A stretch of DNA of 64,000 bases from Streptomyces sp. WAC08241 (GCA_007858575.1 CP042279.1:5458501-5522500); one strand, 5' to 3'; shown: positions 30,946-41,744, counted from the first letter of the stretch. Notes: generated by a model not told the origin, from the letters alone. Program-made: numbers and translations.

Positions 30946-32636
30946 GTGGCGGAACGTAGCACGGCTGCCGTCGACGTGGCCGACAACAGCGGTGACGACC
31001 CGCTGACCGCCAAGGCGGGTACGGCCGCGACCGACGGGGTGGCGGAAGAACAGAAGACGGCGGCGAAGACCGCCGAGGCCACGGAGAACAAGGCGGTCGA
31101 ACGACAGGGCGGTGAACAGCCCTCCCTCACGGCTCCGGAACTGCACAGCGGCCACAAGCTGGCCAGGCGCTACCGGCTGGAGGAGTGCGTCACCCGTCTG
31201 GACGGCTTCAGCAGTTGGCGGGCCGTCGACGAGAAGCTCCGGCGTGCCGTCGGGGTCCACCTGCTGCCCGCCGACCACCCCCGGGCGCGTTCGGTCCTGG
31301 CCGCGGCCCGCTCCGCCGCCCTCCTCGGCGACCCCCGGTTCGTCCAGGTCCTCGACGCCGTCGAGGAGAACGACCTCGTGTACGTCGTGCACGAGTGGCT
31401 GCCCGACTCCGTCGAGCTGACCGCGCTGCTCGCGGCCGGCCCGCTGGAGGCCCATGACGCCTACCAGCTCGTCAGCCAGGTCTCCCAGGCCATGGCCGCC
31501 GCCCACCGCGAGGGCCTCTCCCACCTCCGCCTCACCCCGAGCGCGGTCCTGCGCAGCTCCACCGGCCAGTACCGGATCCGCGGCCTCGCCGTGAACGCCG
31601 CCCTGCGCGGCATCACGGCCGAGCGTCCGCAGCGCACCGACACCGAGGCCATCGGCGCCCTGCTGTACGCGTCGCTCACCCAGCGGTGGCCGTACGAGAA
31701 CGACGCCCACGGCCTCTCCGGACTCCCCAAGGGCGTCGGGCTGCTTCCCCCGACCAGGTCCGTGCCGGCGTCCACCGGGGCCTCTCCGAGATCGCCATGC
31801 GCGCCCTCGCCAACGACGGGGCCACCGCCTCGCGCCAGGAGCCGCCCTGCACCACCCCGGACGAGCTGGCCAGGGCCGTGTCCACGATGCCCCGCGTGAA
31901 GCCGCCGGAGCCCGAGTTCGCCGCCCCGCCGGAGTACCAGCGCACGACGTACCAGCAGGGCACGTACGGGCGTCCGCAGGTGCACCCGGCGGCCACCCAG
32001 CCGGTCGTCGTCCCGCCGCCCCCGCTCCAGAGCCGCACCGGCCGCGCACTGAAGTGGACCGTCTCGGCCCTGCTGATCGCCGCCCTCGGCCTGGGAAGCT
32101 GGCAGATCGCCGACCGCCTCCTCGGCCCGAAGGACACCCCCAAGACCCCGGAGGCGACCCCGACGATCGTCACCGACGAGAAGCCGGTGGCGCCCAAGCC
32201 GGTCTCCATCGAATCCGCACACGACTTCGACCCGCTGGGCAACGGGGCGGAGAAGCCCCAAGCCATACCGAACGCCTACGACGAAGATCCCAGCACCTTC
32301 TGGCACACCGAGAACTACGCGACCGCCGACCTGGGCAAGCTCAAGTCCGGCGTGGGTCTCGTCCTCGACCTGGGCAAGGTCCAGAAGATCAGCTCGGTCG
32401 ACCTGTCGTTCCTGGGAGAGACCTCGGTGGAGCTGCGGACCGCGCCCGCGGACGCGGAGTCGGAGCCGAGCATGCCCGATCAGTTCCTCACCCGGGCGTC
32501 CAAGACCGGCAGCGACGTGACGCTGAAGCCCACCGGTCCCGTCACCACCCGCTACGTTCTGATCTGGCTCACCGAGCTGCCCGCCAATGACGGGGGCTTC
32601 CGCGGCAAGCTGACGGAAATCAAGATCCTGGGCTGA
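30946..32636 (+). CDS. MurJ-associated pseudokinase with extracellular discoidin-like domain
   Basis: About 563 aa. A disordered N-terminus is followed by a protein-kinase fold (LARRYRLEECVTRLDGFSSW to the C-lobe). The catalytic loop reads LSHLRLTPSAVLRSS in place of HRDLKPxN, and RIRGLAVNAAL sits where DFG should be, so catalysis is lost: a pseudokinase. One membrane helix (ALKWTVSALLIAALGLGSW) leads to an extracytoplasmic galactose-binding-like domain (NAYDEDPSTFWHTENYATAD). The equivalent region is fused to MviN in mycobacteria. A role in sensing wall glycans for MurJ is inferred. Break near 31745; start GTG 30946 after GGGGAGG. Confidence 0.78.
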
Positions 32637-32661
32637 CGACCGCACAGGAGGGGGCTCACCG

Positions 32662-33366
32662 TTGGACGATCCGATAGACGAGGCCACTGACGACCAGAAA
32701 CTCCTGGCCCGTCACGTCGCCGGGGATCCCGATGCCTTCGGTGAGCTGGTGCGGCGGCACCGGGACCGGCTGTGGGCGGTGGCCCTGCGGACCCTGGGGG
32801 ACCGCGAGGAGGCCGCCGACGCCGTCCAGGACGCCCTGCTCTCGGCCTTCCGGGCCGCCCACACCTTCCGCGGCCAGTCGGCCGTCACGACCTGGCTCCA
32901 CCGGATCACGGTGAACGCCTGCCTCGACCGGGCCCGCAAGACCGCCTCCCGCAGGACCTCGCCCGTCGACGACGACGACCGCTTCGAGCAGCTCCTCGGC
33001 CCCCACGAGTCCGCCGAGGCTCCCGTGGAGCGCCGGGACCTCCACCGCGAGGTCCTGGCCGCGCTCGCCTCGATCCCCGCCGACCAACGGGCCGCCCTCG
33101 TCCTCGTCGACATGCAGGGTTACCCCGTCGCGGAAGCGGCCCGTATCCTCGGCGTTCCCGCCGGGACCGTGAAGAGCCGCTGTGCCCGGGGCCGGGCACG
33201 TCTCCTTCCGATGGTCACTCATCTGCGTGCGGACACCGTGGGTAACGAGACCGCCGAAGGGGGAAGGAACCGGACGCCGGGGACATCCGTCCCACCGGTG
33301 CCGGGGCCGACGGACACCGGACCGACCGATCAAACTGCTGTGAAGGGCGGAGGTGGGCGCACGTGA
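32662..33366 (+). CDS. sigM: ECF sigma factor SigM
   Basis: Intact 234 aa. Region 2 holds DPDAFGELVRRHRDRLWAVA, the -10 recognition helix; region 4 holds PVAEAARILGVPAGTVKSRC, the -35 helix. A long C-terminal tail of about 40 residues follows. The start is TTG 32662 after AGGAGGGGG. Its end overlaps the start of the anti-sigma gene (GTGA), indicating translational coupling. Genome position and partner match Streptomyces sigM. The regulon is not visible; the redox gene trxB downstream has a SigR-type promoter. Confidence 0.9.
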   Translation: MDDPIDEATDDQKLLARHVAGDPDAFGELVRRHRDRLWAVALRTLGDREEAADAVQDALLSAFRAAHTFRGQSAVTTWLHRITVNACLDRARKTASRRTSPVDDDDRFEQLLGPHESAEAPVERRDLHREVLAALASIPADQRAALVLVDMQGYPVAEAARILGVPAGTVKSRCARGRARLLPMVTHLRADTVGNETAEGGRNRTPGTSVPPVPGPTDTGPTDQTAVKGGGGRT

Positions 33367-34308
33367 CTTCCACGGCCGACAGGGCTGACACCACACAGCA
33401 CCCGGACGTCTCGGAGATCTCCGACCTGGCCGAGGGGCTGCTCTCGCCGTCCCGTTCCGCGGCCGTACGCCGGCACGTGGACGGCTGTCCCTCTGCGCGG
33501 ACGTGCGGTCCTCCCTGGAGGAGATCCGGAGCCTGCTCGGCACCCTGCCGGGGCCGCCCCGGATGCCCGTCGAGATCGCGGGCCGGATCGATGCCGCCCT
33601 CGCCGCCGAAGCACTCCTCGACGCCACCGCCCCTGGCAGCGACACACGCAACGACGACGGCGACGACAGCGACAGTCGTGTTTCACGTGAAACATCGCAT
33701 CCCTCCGTGGGGGCTTCTCCCCTCCCTCCCCGGGCTCGGACCGCCCCGCCGGGCGCCCCCGCGCGGCCACCGGCCCCGGTCGCCCCGGCGGCCACGCCGC
33801 CGGATCGCCCTCTTCTCCACGATCGGCGCCGCCTTCGGTGCCGCGATCCTGGGAACGAGCCTGTACCTCAGCCAGGCGGGCGACATGGCCGGCGACGGTG
33901 TGGCGAACGGCGTGCGGAGGGCCGATGCCTCCGCCGAGGTCGCCGCGGCCCCCTTCTCCGGGTCACCGGTCGAGGAGCGGGTCCAGGACCTCTTGTCCAA
34001 GGACAGAACACTGCGGACTCCTCAGGGCGTCGGTCCCGAATCGATGTCCTCCGACACCGGGACCACGTCCCGGCGGAGCGGCGACGGCACCGTGCCGGCC
34101 TGCGTCCTCGCCGGCACCGGCCGCACCGATCCGGTGCTGGCCCACGAGCGGGGCGAGTACCGGGGAAGTCCGCCTATCTGCTCGTCCTCACGGACCCCGC
34201 CGACACCGTGCACGTCCAGGCCTATGTGCTCGACGCCTCCTGTGCCGACCGGGCGGAGAACGGAAAGGCCGCCGAGGTGCTCCTCAGCAAGGCCTACCCC
34301 GCTCCTGA
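33363..34308 (+). CDS. Anti-sigma factor of SigM (zf-HC2 type)
   Basis: About 315 aa. N-terminal part resembles a zinc-finger anti-sigma domain (RRHVDGC, then CADVR after repair), giving an H-x3-C-x2-C pattern. A single membrane helix (ALFSTIGAAFGAAILGTSLY) divides a cytoplasmic sigma-binding part from an extracytoplasmic domain, so a signal from outside the membrane is likely. GTG 33363 overlaps the sigM stop. parS 33680-33693 is inside this gene, encoding VSRET. Breaks near 33490, 33790, 34165 and 34305; the TGA at 34306-34308 assumes the last repair. Confidence 0.8.
33680..33693. other. parS centromere site 7 (inside coding sequence)
   Basis: Exact GTTTCACGTGAAAC in the anti-sigma gene; the site is read as the residues VSRET. 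Confidence 0.95.
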
Positions 34309-34350
34309 CCCTCTCTTCCCGTCCCGGTCACGTGCCGCGCGGCGGTCTCG

Positions 34351-34376
34351 GGAATGCACGCCCCTTAGGATCCGTT
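34351..34376 (+). promoter_or_regulatory. SigR-type promoter of trxBA
   Basis: GGAAT (34351-34355) and GTT (34374-34376) are separated by exactly 18 bases, the GGAAT-N18-GTT consensus of the thiol-oxidation sigma factor SigR, whose known Streptomyces targets include trxBA. The trxB start is 71 bp downstream of the GTT. Confidence 0.75.
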
Positions 34377-34446
34377 GGGTGGGGTGAGCGACCGAGACAA
34401 CCGCCCCCGTAGGCAGTGGCAGTCTGCAGAGACGAGGAAGAAACCC

Positions 34447-35429
34447 GTGAGCGACGTCCGTAACGTGATCATCATCGGCTCGGGGCCCGCGGGATACACC
34501 GCTGCGCTCTACACCGCCCGAGCGTCGCTGAAGCCTCTGGTCTTCGAGGGTGCGGTCACGCCGGTGGCGCCCTGATGAACACGACCGAGGTCGAGAACTT
34601 CCCCGGCTTCCGCGACGGCATCATGGGCCCGGACCTCATGGACAACATGCGGGCCCAGGCCGAGCGCTTCGGCGCCGAGCTCGTCCCCGACGACGTCGTC
34701 GCCGTGGACCTGACCGGTGAGATCAAGACCGTCACCGACACCGCCGGCACCGTGCACCGCGCCAAGGCCGTCATCGTCACCACGGGCTCCCAGCACCGCA
34801 AGCTCGGCCTTCCCAACGAGGACACCCTCTCCGGCCGTGGCGTCTCCTGGTGCGCCACCTGCGACGGGTTCTTCTTCAAGGACCAGGACATCGCCGTCGT
34901 CGGCGGCGGCGACACCGCGATCGAGGAGGCCACCTTCCTCTCGCGTTTCGCCAAGTCCGTCACGATCGTCCACCGCCGCGACACCCTGCGCGCCTCGAAG
35001 GCCATGCAGGACCGTGCCTTCGCCGACCCGAAGATCTCCTTCGCCTGGGACAGTGAGGTCACCACGATCCACGGCGACCAGAAGCTCAGCGGCCTGACCC
35101 TGCGCGACACGAAGACCGGCGTGACCCGCGAGCTGCCGGTCACCGGCCTCTTCATCGCCGTGGGCCACGACCCGCGGACCGAGCTCTTCAAGGGCCAGCT
35201 CGACCTGGACGACGAGGGCTACCTCAAGGTCGCCGCTCCGTCGACGCGCACGAACCTCCCGGGTGTCTTCGGCGCCGGTGACGTCGTCGACCACACCTAC
35301 CGCCAGGCCATCACGGCCGCCGGCACCGGCTGCTCCGCCGCACTCGACGCCGAGCGCTTCCTGGCCGCCCTCGCCGACACCGAGAAGGTGGCCGAGCCCG
35401 AGAAGCTGGCCGAGACCCCCGTGGTCTGA
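34447..35429 (+). CDS. trxB: Thioredoxin reductase
   Basis: About 328 aa. FAD motif GSGPAGYTAALYTARA at the N-terminus, redox-active CATC in GVSWCATCDGFFFKD, NADPH motif VVGGGDTAIEEATFLSR, and the terminal FAD segment VFGAGDVVDHTYRQAI. It passes electrons from NADPH to thioredoxin, the next gene. One break at about 34555. Start GTG 34447; ATG-like starts inside are less likely. SigR-type promoter upstream at 34351. Confidence 0.95.
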
Positions 35430-35477
35430 CCCCTGTCTACTCCCCCACCCACACCCCGCGAGTTCAAGGAGGCCACT

Positions 35478-35810
35478 GTGGCCCTGAAGTCTGTGACCGA
35501 CGCCACCTTCGAAGAGGAAGTCCTCAAGAGCGACAAGCCCGTTCTGGTGGACTTCTGGGCCGAGTGGTGCGGCCCGTGCCGCCAGATCGCCCCGTCGCTC
35601 GAGGCGATCGCCGCCGAGCACGGCGAGATCGAGATCGTGAAGCTCAACATCGACCAGAACCCCGGCACGGCCGCCAAGTACGGCGTCATGTCCATCCCGA
35701 CGCTGAACGTCTACCAGGGCGGCGAGGTCGTGAAGACCATCGTCGGCGCCAAGCCGAAGGCGGCCATCCTGCGCGACCTGGAGGGCTTCGTCGAGCCGAC
35801 CAAGGCCTGA
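35478..35810 (+). CDS. trxA: Thioredoxin
   Basis: Intact 110 aa with the active-site FWAEWCGPCRQIAPSL (CGPC) and the cis-Pro SIPTLNVYQGG. Forms an operon with trxB (48-bp gap) and receives its electrons; reduces protein disulfides in the cytosol. AAGGAGG ribosome site at 35466. A parS site follows 13 bp after the stop. Confidence 0.97.
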   Translation: MALKSVTDATFEEEVLKSDKPVLVDFWAEWCGPCRQIAPSLEAIAAEHGEIEIVKLNIDQNPGTAAKYGVMSIPTLNVYQGGEVVKTIVGAKPKAAILRDLEGFVEPTKA

Positions 35811-35822
35811 CGCTCCTTCGCT

Positions 35823-35836
35823 GTTTCACGTGAAAC
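35823..35836. other. parS centromere site 8
   Basis: Exact GTTTCACGTGAAAC after trxA, between convergent genes. Confidence 0.95.
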
Positions 35837-35854
35837 ACGCACGCGGAATAGCAG

Positions 35855-35882
35855 CGGCCCGCTCCCTCACCGGGGCGGGCCG
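35855..35882. terminator. Hairpin between trxA and GNAT genes
   Basis: 8-bp GC stem (35855-35862 with 35875-35882), loop of 12, between convergent 3' ends. No T run. Confidence 0.5.
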
Positions 35883-35898
35883 TTCGCGTCCCCGGACA

Positions 35899-36514
35899 CT
35901 AGAGGGGCCGCAGGGCCGGTTCCTTCTGTACGGCTCCGAGCAGACGGTCCAGGGCCATCTCCACGTCCTCCTTCCAGGAGAGCGTCGTCCTGAGATCCAG
36001 CCGCATCCGGGGAAAGGCGTGGTGCGGCCGGACGGTCTTGAAGCCCACCGCGAGCAGGTGGTCGGCCGGCAACATACAGGCCGGCTCTTCCACCGGGCGT
36101 CCCCGAACGCCTCGATCGCCTTGAAGCCCCGCCTCAGCACGTCCTTGGCCACGGTCTGCACCATCACCCGGCCCAGCCCCTGCCCCTGATAGCCCGGCAT
36201 GATCCAGGCCGTTATCAACTGGACGGCGTCCGCCGCCACGGGACTCGTCGGAAGGCCGTCGACCGCGGCACATAGGCCGGGGGAGCATAGAGAACGTAGC
36301 CGACGGGCACCTCGTCGACGTAGACCACCCGCCCACAGGAGCCCCACTCCAGGAGCACGGCCGAGATCCAGGACTCCTTCTCCAACTCCGAACGCCCCGC
36401 CTTCACGGCGGCCTCACCACTGACCGGGTCGAGCTCCCAGAAGACACAGGAGCGACACCGCTTGGGGAGATCCGGAAGGTTGTCCAGCGTGAGCGGTACG
36501 AGCCGACGCCCCAC
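35899..36514 (-). CDS. GNAT N-acetyltransferase near parB
   Basis: About 205 aa. Start MGRRLVPLTLDNLPDLPKRC; acetyl-CoA loop in LITAWIMPGYQGQGLGRVMV (Q-G-x-G-x-G); a C-terminal part VQKEPALRPL. Conserved as the neighbour of parB in Streptomyces. Breaks near 36250 and 36090. The target is unknown. Its 130-bp upstream gap to parB holds no seen element. Confidence 0.82.
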
Positions 36515-36678
36515 GGCTGTTCTCGCTTCCCTCGCCTTCGCGTACGGATGTGCCTCCCGAAATCGTATCGATCAGACGATCAGGAGGACACCGCCCACAG
36601 GCAGGGCGGGCCGCGCCCCGGTGGAACCGGAGCACGACCCGCCCTCGGGGTCTCGTCGGAGCGAGGAGAGCGCGGCGG

Positions 36679-37656
36679 TCAGCCCTGGGCGGCCTCTTCG
36701 ACGGGCTTCTGGTCCAGGACCCGGCCCTCGCCGGGAGCCAGGGTCGAGAGGATCCGCTCCAGGTCGTCCATGGAGGCGAACTCGACGACGATCTTGCCCT
36801 TCTTCTGCCCCAGGTCGACCTTCACCCGGGTCTCGAAGCGGTCCGAGAGCCGAGTGGCCAGGTCCGTGAGGGCGGGCGAGACACGAGCGCCGGCACGCGG
36901 CTTCTTCGGCTTGACCGCACCGGCGGGCTCCTCGGAGTCCATGAGGCTCACGATCTCCTCGACGGAACGCACCGAGAGGCCCTCGGAGACGATCCGGGCC
37001 GCCAGCTTGTCCTGGGCCTCCATGTCCTCCACACCGAGCAGAGCCCGCGCGTGGCCGGCGGAGAGCACCCCGGCGGCGACCCGGCGCTGCACCGGAGGAG
37101 AGAGCCGCAGCAGACGCAGCGTGTTGGAGATCTGCGGGCGGGAACGTCCGATCCGGTCCGCGAGCTGGTCATGGGTGCAGCCGAAGTCCTTGAGCAGTTG
37201 CTCGTAGGCGTGCGCCTCTTCGATCGCGTTCAACTGCGCCCGGTGGAGGTTCTCCAGGAGGGCGTCCAGGAGCATCTTCTCGTCGTCGGTCTCCCGGACG
37301 ATCGCCGGGATCCGTTCGAGTCCCGCCGTCGTGGAGGCCTGCAGACGCCGCTCGCCCATGACGAGCTCGTAGCGGTCGCCGTCGACCTTGCGCACGACCA
37401 CGGGCTGGAGCAGACCGACCTCCTTGATGGAGGTGACCAACTCCGCAAGGGCGTCCTCGTCGAAGATCTGTCGCGGCTGGTGCCGGTTGGGCACGATGGC
37501 GTCGATCGGGATCTCGGTGAAGTACGCCCCGGCAGGGCTTCGGCTCGGCCGTCTTCACGGCCTCGGCCCATGCCACCGCCGACTCGGGAGACGGAGCGCT
37601 CTGCGGGATCAGCGAACCGAGCCCGCGCGGCCCCAATCCCCACGTCGCTCACTCAC
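36679..37656 (-). CDS. parB: Chromosome partition protein ParB
   Basis: About 326 aa. N-terminus GLGSLIPQSAPSPES; the CTPase box VMGERRLQASTTAGL (GERR); an HTH DNA-binding part (FGCTHDQLADRIGRSRPQIS) that reads parS; and a C-terminal dimerisation tail. ParB binds the GTTTCACGTGAAAC sites of this window, loads and spreads as a CTP-switched clamp, and works with ParA. GTG 37654-37656 overlaps the ParA stop (GTGA). Breaks near 37630 and 37535. Confidence 0.95.
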
Positions 37657-38743
37657 TGAATTCCCTCCGACATGCTGCGCTGATGGTTCTGGTGCCCCAC
37701 ACGTGCGTGCTGGGCGTCATAGTTCACGGCGACGCCCCGGAGGGCGATCTCACGAGCCGCTTCGATGTACGACAGGGCACCACTGGAGCCCGGATCGTAC
37801 GTGATCACCGTCTGGCCGTAGCTCGGCGCCTCCGAGATGCGGACGGAGCGGGGATGCTGGTGCGCAGCACCTCCTCGCCGAAGTGGGTGCGCACCTCCTC
37901 GGCGACCTGGGAGGCGAGCCTCGTCCGGCCGTCGTACATGGTGAGCAGGATCGTCGAGACGTGGAGGGTGGGGTTGAGGTGCCCACGGACCAGATCGACG
38001 TTCTTGAGGAGCTGACCGAGGCCTTCGAGGGCGTAGTACTCGCACTGGATCGGGATCAGCACCTCGGCCCCCGCCACCAGGGCGTTGACCGAGAGGAGGC
38101 CGAGCGAGGGCGGGCAGTCGATCAGGATGTAGTCCAGCGGCTGCTCATAGGCCTGGATCGCCCGCTGGAGGCGGCTCTCACGCGCCACCAGGGACACCAG
38201 CTCGATCTCCGCACCGGCGAGGTCGATGGTGGCGGGGGCGCAGAAGAGCCCTTCCACGTCGATGACGGGCTGCACCACTTCGGAGAGCGGGCGGCTGTCC
38301 ACCAGGACGTCGTAGATCGAGGCACGCTGGCGTGATGGTCGATGCCGAGCGCCGTGGAGGCGTTGCCCTGCGGGTCCAGGTCGATGACCAGAACGCGGGC
38401 GCCGTGCAGGGCCAGGGACGCGGCGAGATTGACCGTCGTGGTCGTCTTGCCCACGCCGCCCTTCTGGTTGGCGACCACCATGACGCGAGTCCGGGCCGGG
38501 CGGGGAAGTCCTCACCGGCACGCCCCAGGGCCTCTACTGCCAGTTGGGCAGCACGGCCGATGGGGGTGTCGTCCATGGGGGCGGTGTTTCCATGGAGGGC
38601 GATGTTTCACGTGAAACATCGCCTCCCACCGATTCGGTTCGGGGACCGGGGACCGGATCGGTCATCGGTCCCGCGATGTTGGCGTCGGACCGCAAGGATT
38701 CACTCTCCTCGGCTTCGGGCTCGCGATGGGGAGAGCCTGCCAT
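37653..38743 (-). CDS. parA: Chromosome partition ATPase ParA
   Basis: About 360 aa. Deviant Walker A in VVANQKGGVGKTTTTVNLAA, DLDPQGNASTALGID, Walker B DYILIDCPPSLGLLS, and a C-terminal DPGSSGALSYIEAAREIA. Moves ParB-bound origins, which is required for sporulation septation in Streptomyces. The N-terminal extension (PHREPEAEESESLRSDANIA) contains parS 38604-38617, read as VSRET. Start is uncertain: ATG 38743 gives the family length, ATG 38576 would lose the extension. Breaks near 38580, 38510, 38320 and 37840. Stop overlaps parB. Confidence 0.93.
38604..38617. other. parS centromere site 9
   Basis: Exact GTTTCACGTGAAAC within the likely N-terminal coding part of parA. Confidence 0.95.
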
Positions 38744-38904
38744 GCTTTCGGGGTCGCGAACCAGCGAGGTCGGTGGTTCTGTGGAGGAATCCACCTCTGT
38801 GGACATCTCCGTAACCCTCGCGGGTGGATTCACGCGGGGCCTACGGTCCTGGGGCGTGGCGGCCGCACGACCGCGACTGATGATCCCCTGCAGCAGCGAG
38901 CGAT

Positions 38905-38918
38905 GTTTCACGTGAAAC
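38905..38918. other. parS centromere site 10
   Basis: Exact GTTTCACGTGAAAC between parA and rsmG; the closest parS to oriC in this window, about 6 kb away. Confidence 0.95.
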
Positions 38919-38988
38919 ACCATGCCCGTGCCACTCCGCCGGGGCCGGACGACACTCCGAAATCGGACGTATGCGACGCCCGGCGGCG

Positions 38989-39748
38989 TCAGCGAGCTCC
39001 TGCCGGCAGATGTTCCCCTGCCGGCAGTGCTCCCCCAGCGGCGTCGGCGGGTCTTGCTCGTACGGGCGGCCTTGGCCCGCTTGGCCGCGAACCGCACACC
39101 GCCGGGGCTCTCACCGACCTCCACCCGGACGACCGTGGACAGCGGATCGACGATGCCCTCGCCCACGTGCAGCACCGAGGTCTCCACCACACCGAGGCGG
39201 GAGAGCGCGGCACGGGCGCCGTCGATCTCTTCCTGGGCGGTGTCGCCCTTGAGCGCCAGCATCTCTCCGTACGGGCGCAGCAGGGGAACGCCCCAGCCGG
39301 CCAGCCGGTCGAGCGGGGCCACCGCGCGGGCGGTCACCACGTGCACGGGCGTGATCTTGCCGAGCATCTCTCCGCGCGTCCCCGGACCACGGTGACGTGG
39401 TCGAGGCCGAGCAGCTCGACGACCTCCTGGAGGAAGTTCGTCCGGCGCAGCAGCGGTTCGAGGAGCGTGATCTTCAGGTCCGGCCGGACCAGGGCCAGGG
39501 GATGCCGGGGAGACCGGCGCCCGAGCCGACGTCGCAGACGGTGACGCCCTCGGGGACGACCTCCGACAGGACGGCGCAGTTCAGCAGGTGGCGTTCCCAG
39601 AGCCTCGGGACCTCGCGGGGCCGATCAGACCGCGCTTCACACCCGCGTCCGCGAGGAGCTCGGCATACCGCACGGCCTCCGGGAAGTACTCACCGAAGAC
39701 TGTCCGTGCCTGCTCCGGCGCTTCGGGGAGCTCCGCTGCCTCCGTCAC
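38989..39748 (-). CDS. rsmG: 16S rRNA (guanine-N7) methyltransferase
   Basis: About 250 aa. Starts MTEAAELPEAPEQARTVFGE (GTG 39746-39748); SAM-binding motif VCDVGSGAGLPGIP; then GKITPVHVVTARAVAPLDRL typical of GidB/RsmG. Methylates G527 of 16S rRNA. Breaks near 39610, 39500 and 39375. After the Arg-rich end (about 39045) the frame as read runs on toward parA without stop, so the 3' end given is approximate. Confidence 0.88.
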
Positions 39749-39869
39749 GGGAACCGTCCTTCCGTACCGCACGCATGCCGTGCGAGCGCACTGTGGTGGT
39801 GGCTGAACTATCAGGCTGACGAAGATCGGCCCCGCCTGCGAACAGACGGGGCCGAGACTACGTGAGGGG

Positions 39870-40381
39870 TCAGGCCGGGAGCACGACGACGAAGCGCTGC
39901 GGCTCCTCGCCCTCGGACTCACTGCGCAGACCGGCGGCGGCGATCGCGTCGTGCACGACCTTGCGCTCGAAGGGGGTCATCGGGTCCAGCTTGACTGGCT
40001 GGCCGCCGGCCTTCACCTCGGCCGCGGCCTTGGCACCCAGCTCGGCGAGCTCGGAACGCTTCTTGGCCCGGAAGCCGGCGATGTCGAGCATCAGGCGGCT
40101 GCGGTCCCCGGTCTCCCGGTGCACGGCGAGACGGGTCAGCTCCTGGAGCGCCTCCAGGACCTCACCGTCGCGGCCCACGAGCTTCTGGAGGTCGCGGCTG
40201 CTGGAGTCGCTGATGATCGAGACCGCTGCCCGGTCCGCCTCGACGTCCATGTCGATGTCGCCGTCGAGGTCGGCGATGTCGAGCAGGCCTTCGAGGTAGT
40301 CGGCCGCGATCTCACCCTCCTGCTCCAGGCGGGTCAGGTGTCGCCACCCTCGGCGGCGGCGGAGGTGGTGCCTTCCGTCAC
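39870..40381 (-). CDS. jag: Jag/KhpB RNA-binding protein (KH-R3H)
   Basis: About 170 aa: acidic start, KH domain including LVGRDGEVLEALQELTRLAV, and R3H domain DPMTPFERKVVHDAIAAAGL. Usually cotranscribed with yidC and linked with cell-envelope and elongation control in Gram-positives. GTG 40379-40381, one break near 40340. Frame as read is fused to yidC; this is an error. Confidence 0.9.
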
Positions 40382-40411
40382 GGACGGGCTCCTTCTTGCG
40401 TCGGGGGAGGC

Positions 40412-41744
40412 TTACTTCTTGGAGGACGGGTGCTTGGGCCGCTGCTGGCCCTTGCGCTGGCCGGTCTTGCCCTGCTGCTGGCGGGAACCGCCGGAGTTGG
40501 CACGGCTCGGGCGCGCGGGCTTGTCGCCCTGGGCCTCGCCCTTCGCGCCGGTGACGTCGGAAGCACCGGTCTTGGCCGGACCCTGGGGCTTCTTCTCGAG
40601 CGAGGGGGACGCCTTCGGCGGCCGGCTCGGTGTCCTCCCCGGCGTCCTTGGAGAGGGACGGCTGGACCGCCGCGGCCTGGCGCTGGGCCTTGGTCTGGCG
40701 CTTGGGCTGCTGACGCCTGGCGACGGCGCCGCTCTCGGCCTCGGCCGTGAGGGTGTCGCTCTTGATCACGGTGCCGTCGGCCTGGGCGGCGAAGCCGGCC
40801 TTGGTGAGGCCTCCGAAGAAGCGGCGCTCGTTCTCGTTGCGGTCGGTGCCCTTGGCGACGACGACCTTGACGACGTTCTTCCGGCGGCGGCCGCGGACCT
40901 CACCGTGCTGGGTGATGCTCTTGAGCAGGCGCTGGAGGTAGGCGTCCTGGGCCTTGCTGCCCGGCGTCGGGTTCTGGTTGATCACGTACATCTGCTGGCC
41001 CATGGTCCACACGTTGGTGGTCAGCCAGTAGACGAGGACACCGACGGGGAAGTTGATGCCCATGACGGCGAAGATCACCGGGAAGATGTACATGAGCATC
41101 TTCTGCTGCTGCATGTACGGGGTCTTCACCGAGAGATCGACGTTCTTCATCATCAACTGGCGCTGGGTGAAGAACTGCGAGGCCGACATCATGATGATCA
41201 TGACCGCGGTGACGACGCGGACGTCGGTCAGCGAGGCGTCGAGGGCGGCGACCTTCTCGGCGCTGTCCGTGAACTTGGCGGCCAGCGGGGCACCGAAGAT
41301 GTGGGCCTGACGGGCGCTCTCCAGGAGCGGCTGGTCGATGACGCCGATGACCTTGCCCGACGCGATGTTCGACAGCACGTGGTACAGGGCGAAGAAGAAC
41401 GGGGACTGCGCCAGGATGGGAAGGCACGAGGAGAGCGGGTTGGTGCCCGTCTCCTTGTACAGCTTCATCATCTCTTCGGACTGGCGCTGCTTGTCGCTCT
41501 TGTAGCGCTCCTGGATCGCCTTCATCTTCGGCTGGAGCGCCTGCATGTTCCGCGTCGACTTGATCTGCTTCACGAAGAGCGGGATCAGGCAGATACGGAT
41601 CAGCACCACCAGGGACACGATGGACAGACCCCAGGCCCAGCCCGTGTCGGGACCGAAGAGCGCCCCGTACATCTTGTGGAACTGGACGATGACCCAGGAA
41701 ACGGGCCAGGTGATGAAGCTGAACAGACTGGCAATCGTGTCCAC
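40412..41744 (-). CDS. yidC: Membrane protein insertase YidC (Oxa1)
   Basis: About 444 aa. Begins MDTIASLFSFITWPVSWVIV; the conserved 60KD_IMP core with GWAWGLSIVSLVVLIRICLI, QSPFFFALYHVLSNIASG and MGINFPVGVLVYWLTTNVWT spans the five helices. A long basic C-terminal tail (QQKGQQ-type Lys/Arg/Gln-rich) ends with TAA 40412-40414 after frame repair near 40600. Inserts proteins into the membrane with or without SecYEG. Confidence 0.93.

Noticed and set aside
28921..32049. Long open frame on the minus strand opposite murJ and the pseudokinase
   Set aside because: Its protein is compositionally skewed and its open state follows the high GC of the real genes on the other strand.
39870..41744. YidC-Jag fusion protein
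   Set aside because: Lost bases in the YidC tail join two genes; YidC stop TAA at 40412-40414 and Jag GTG at 40381 are clear after repair.
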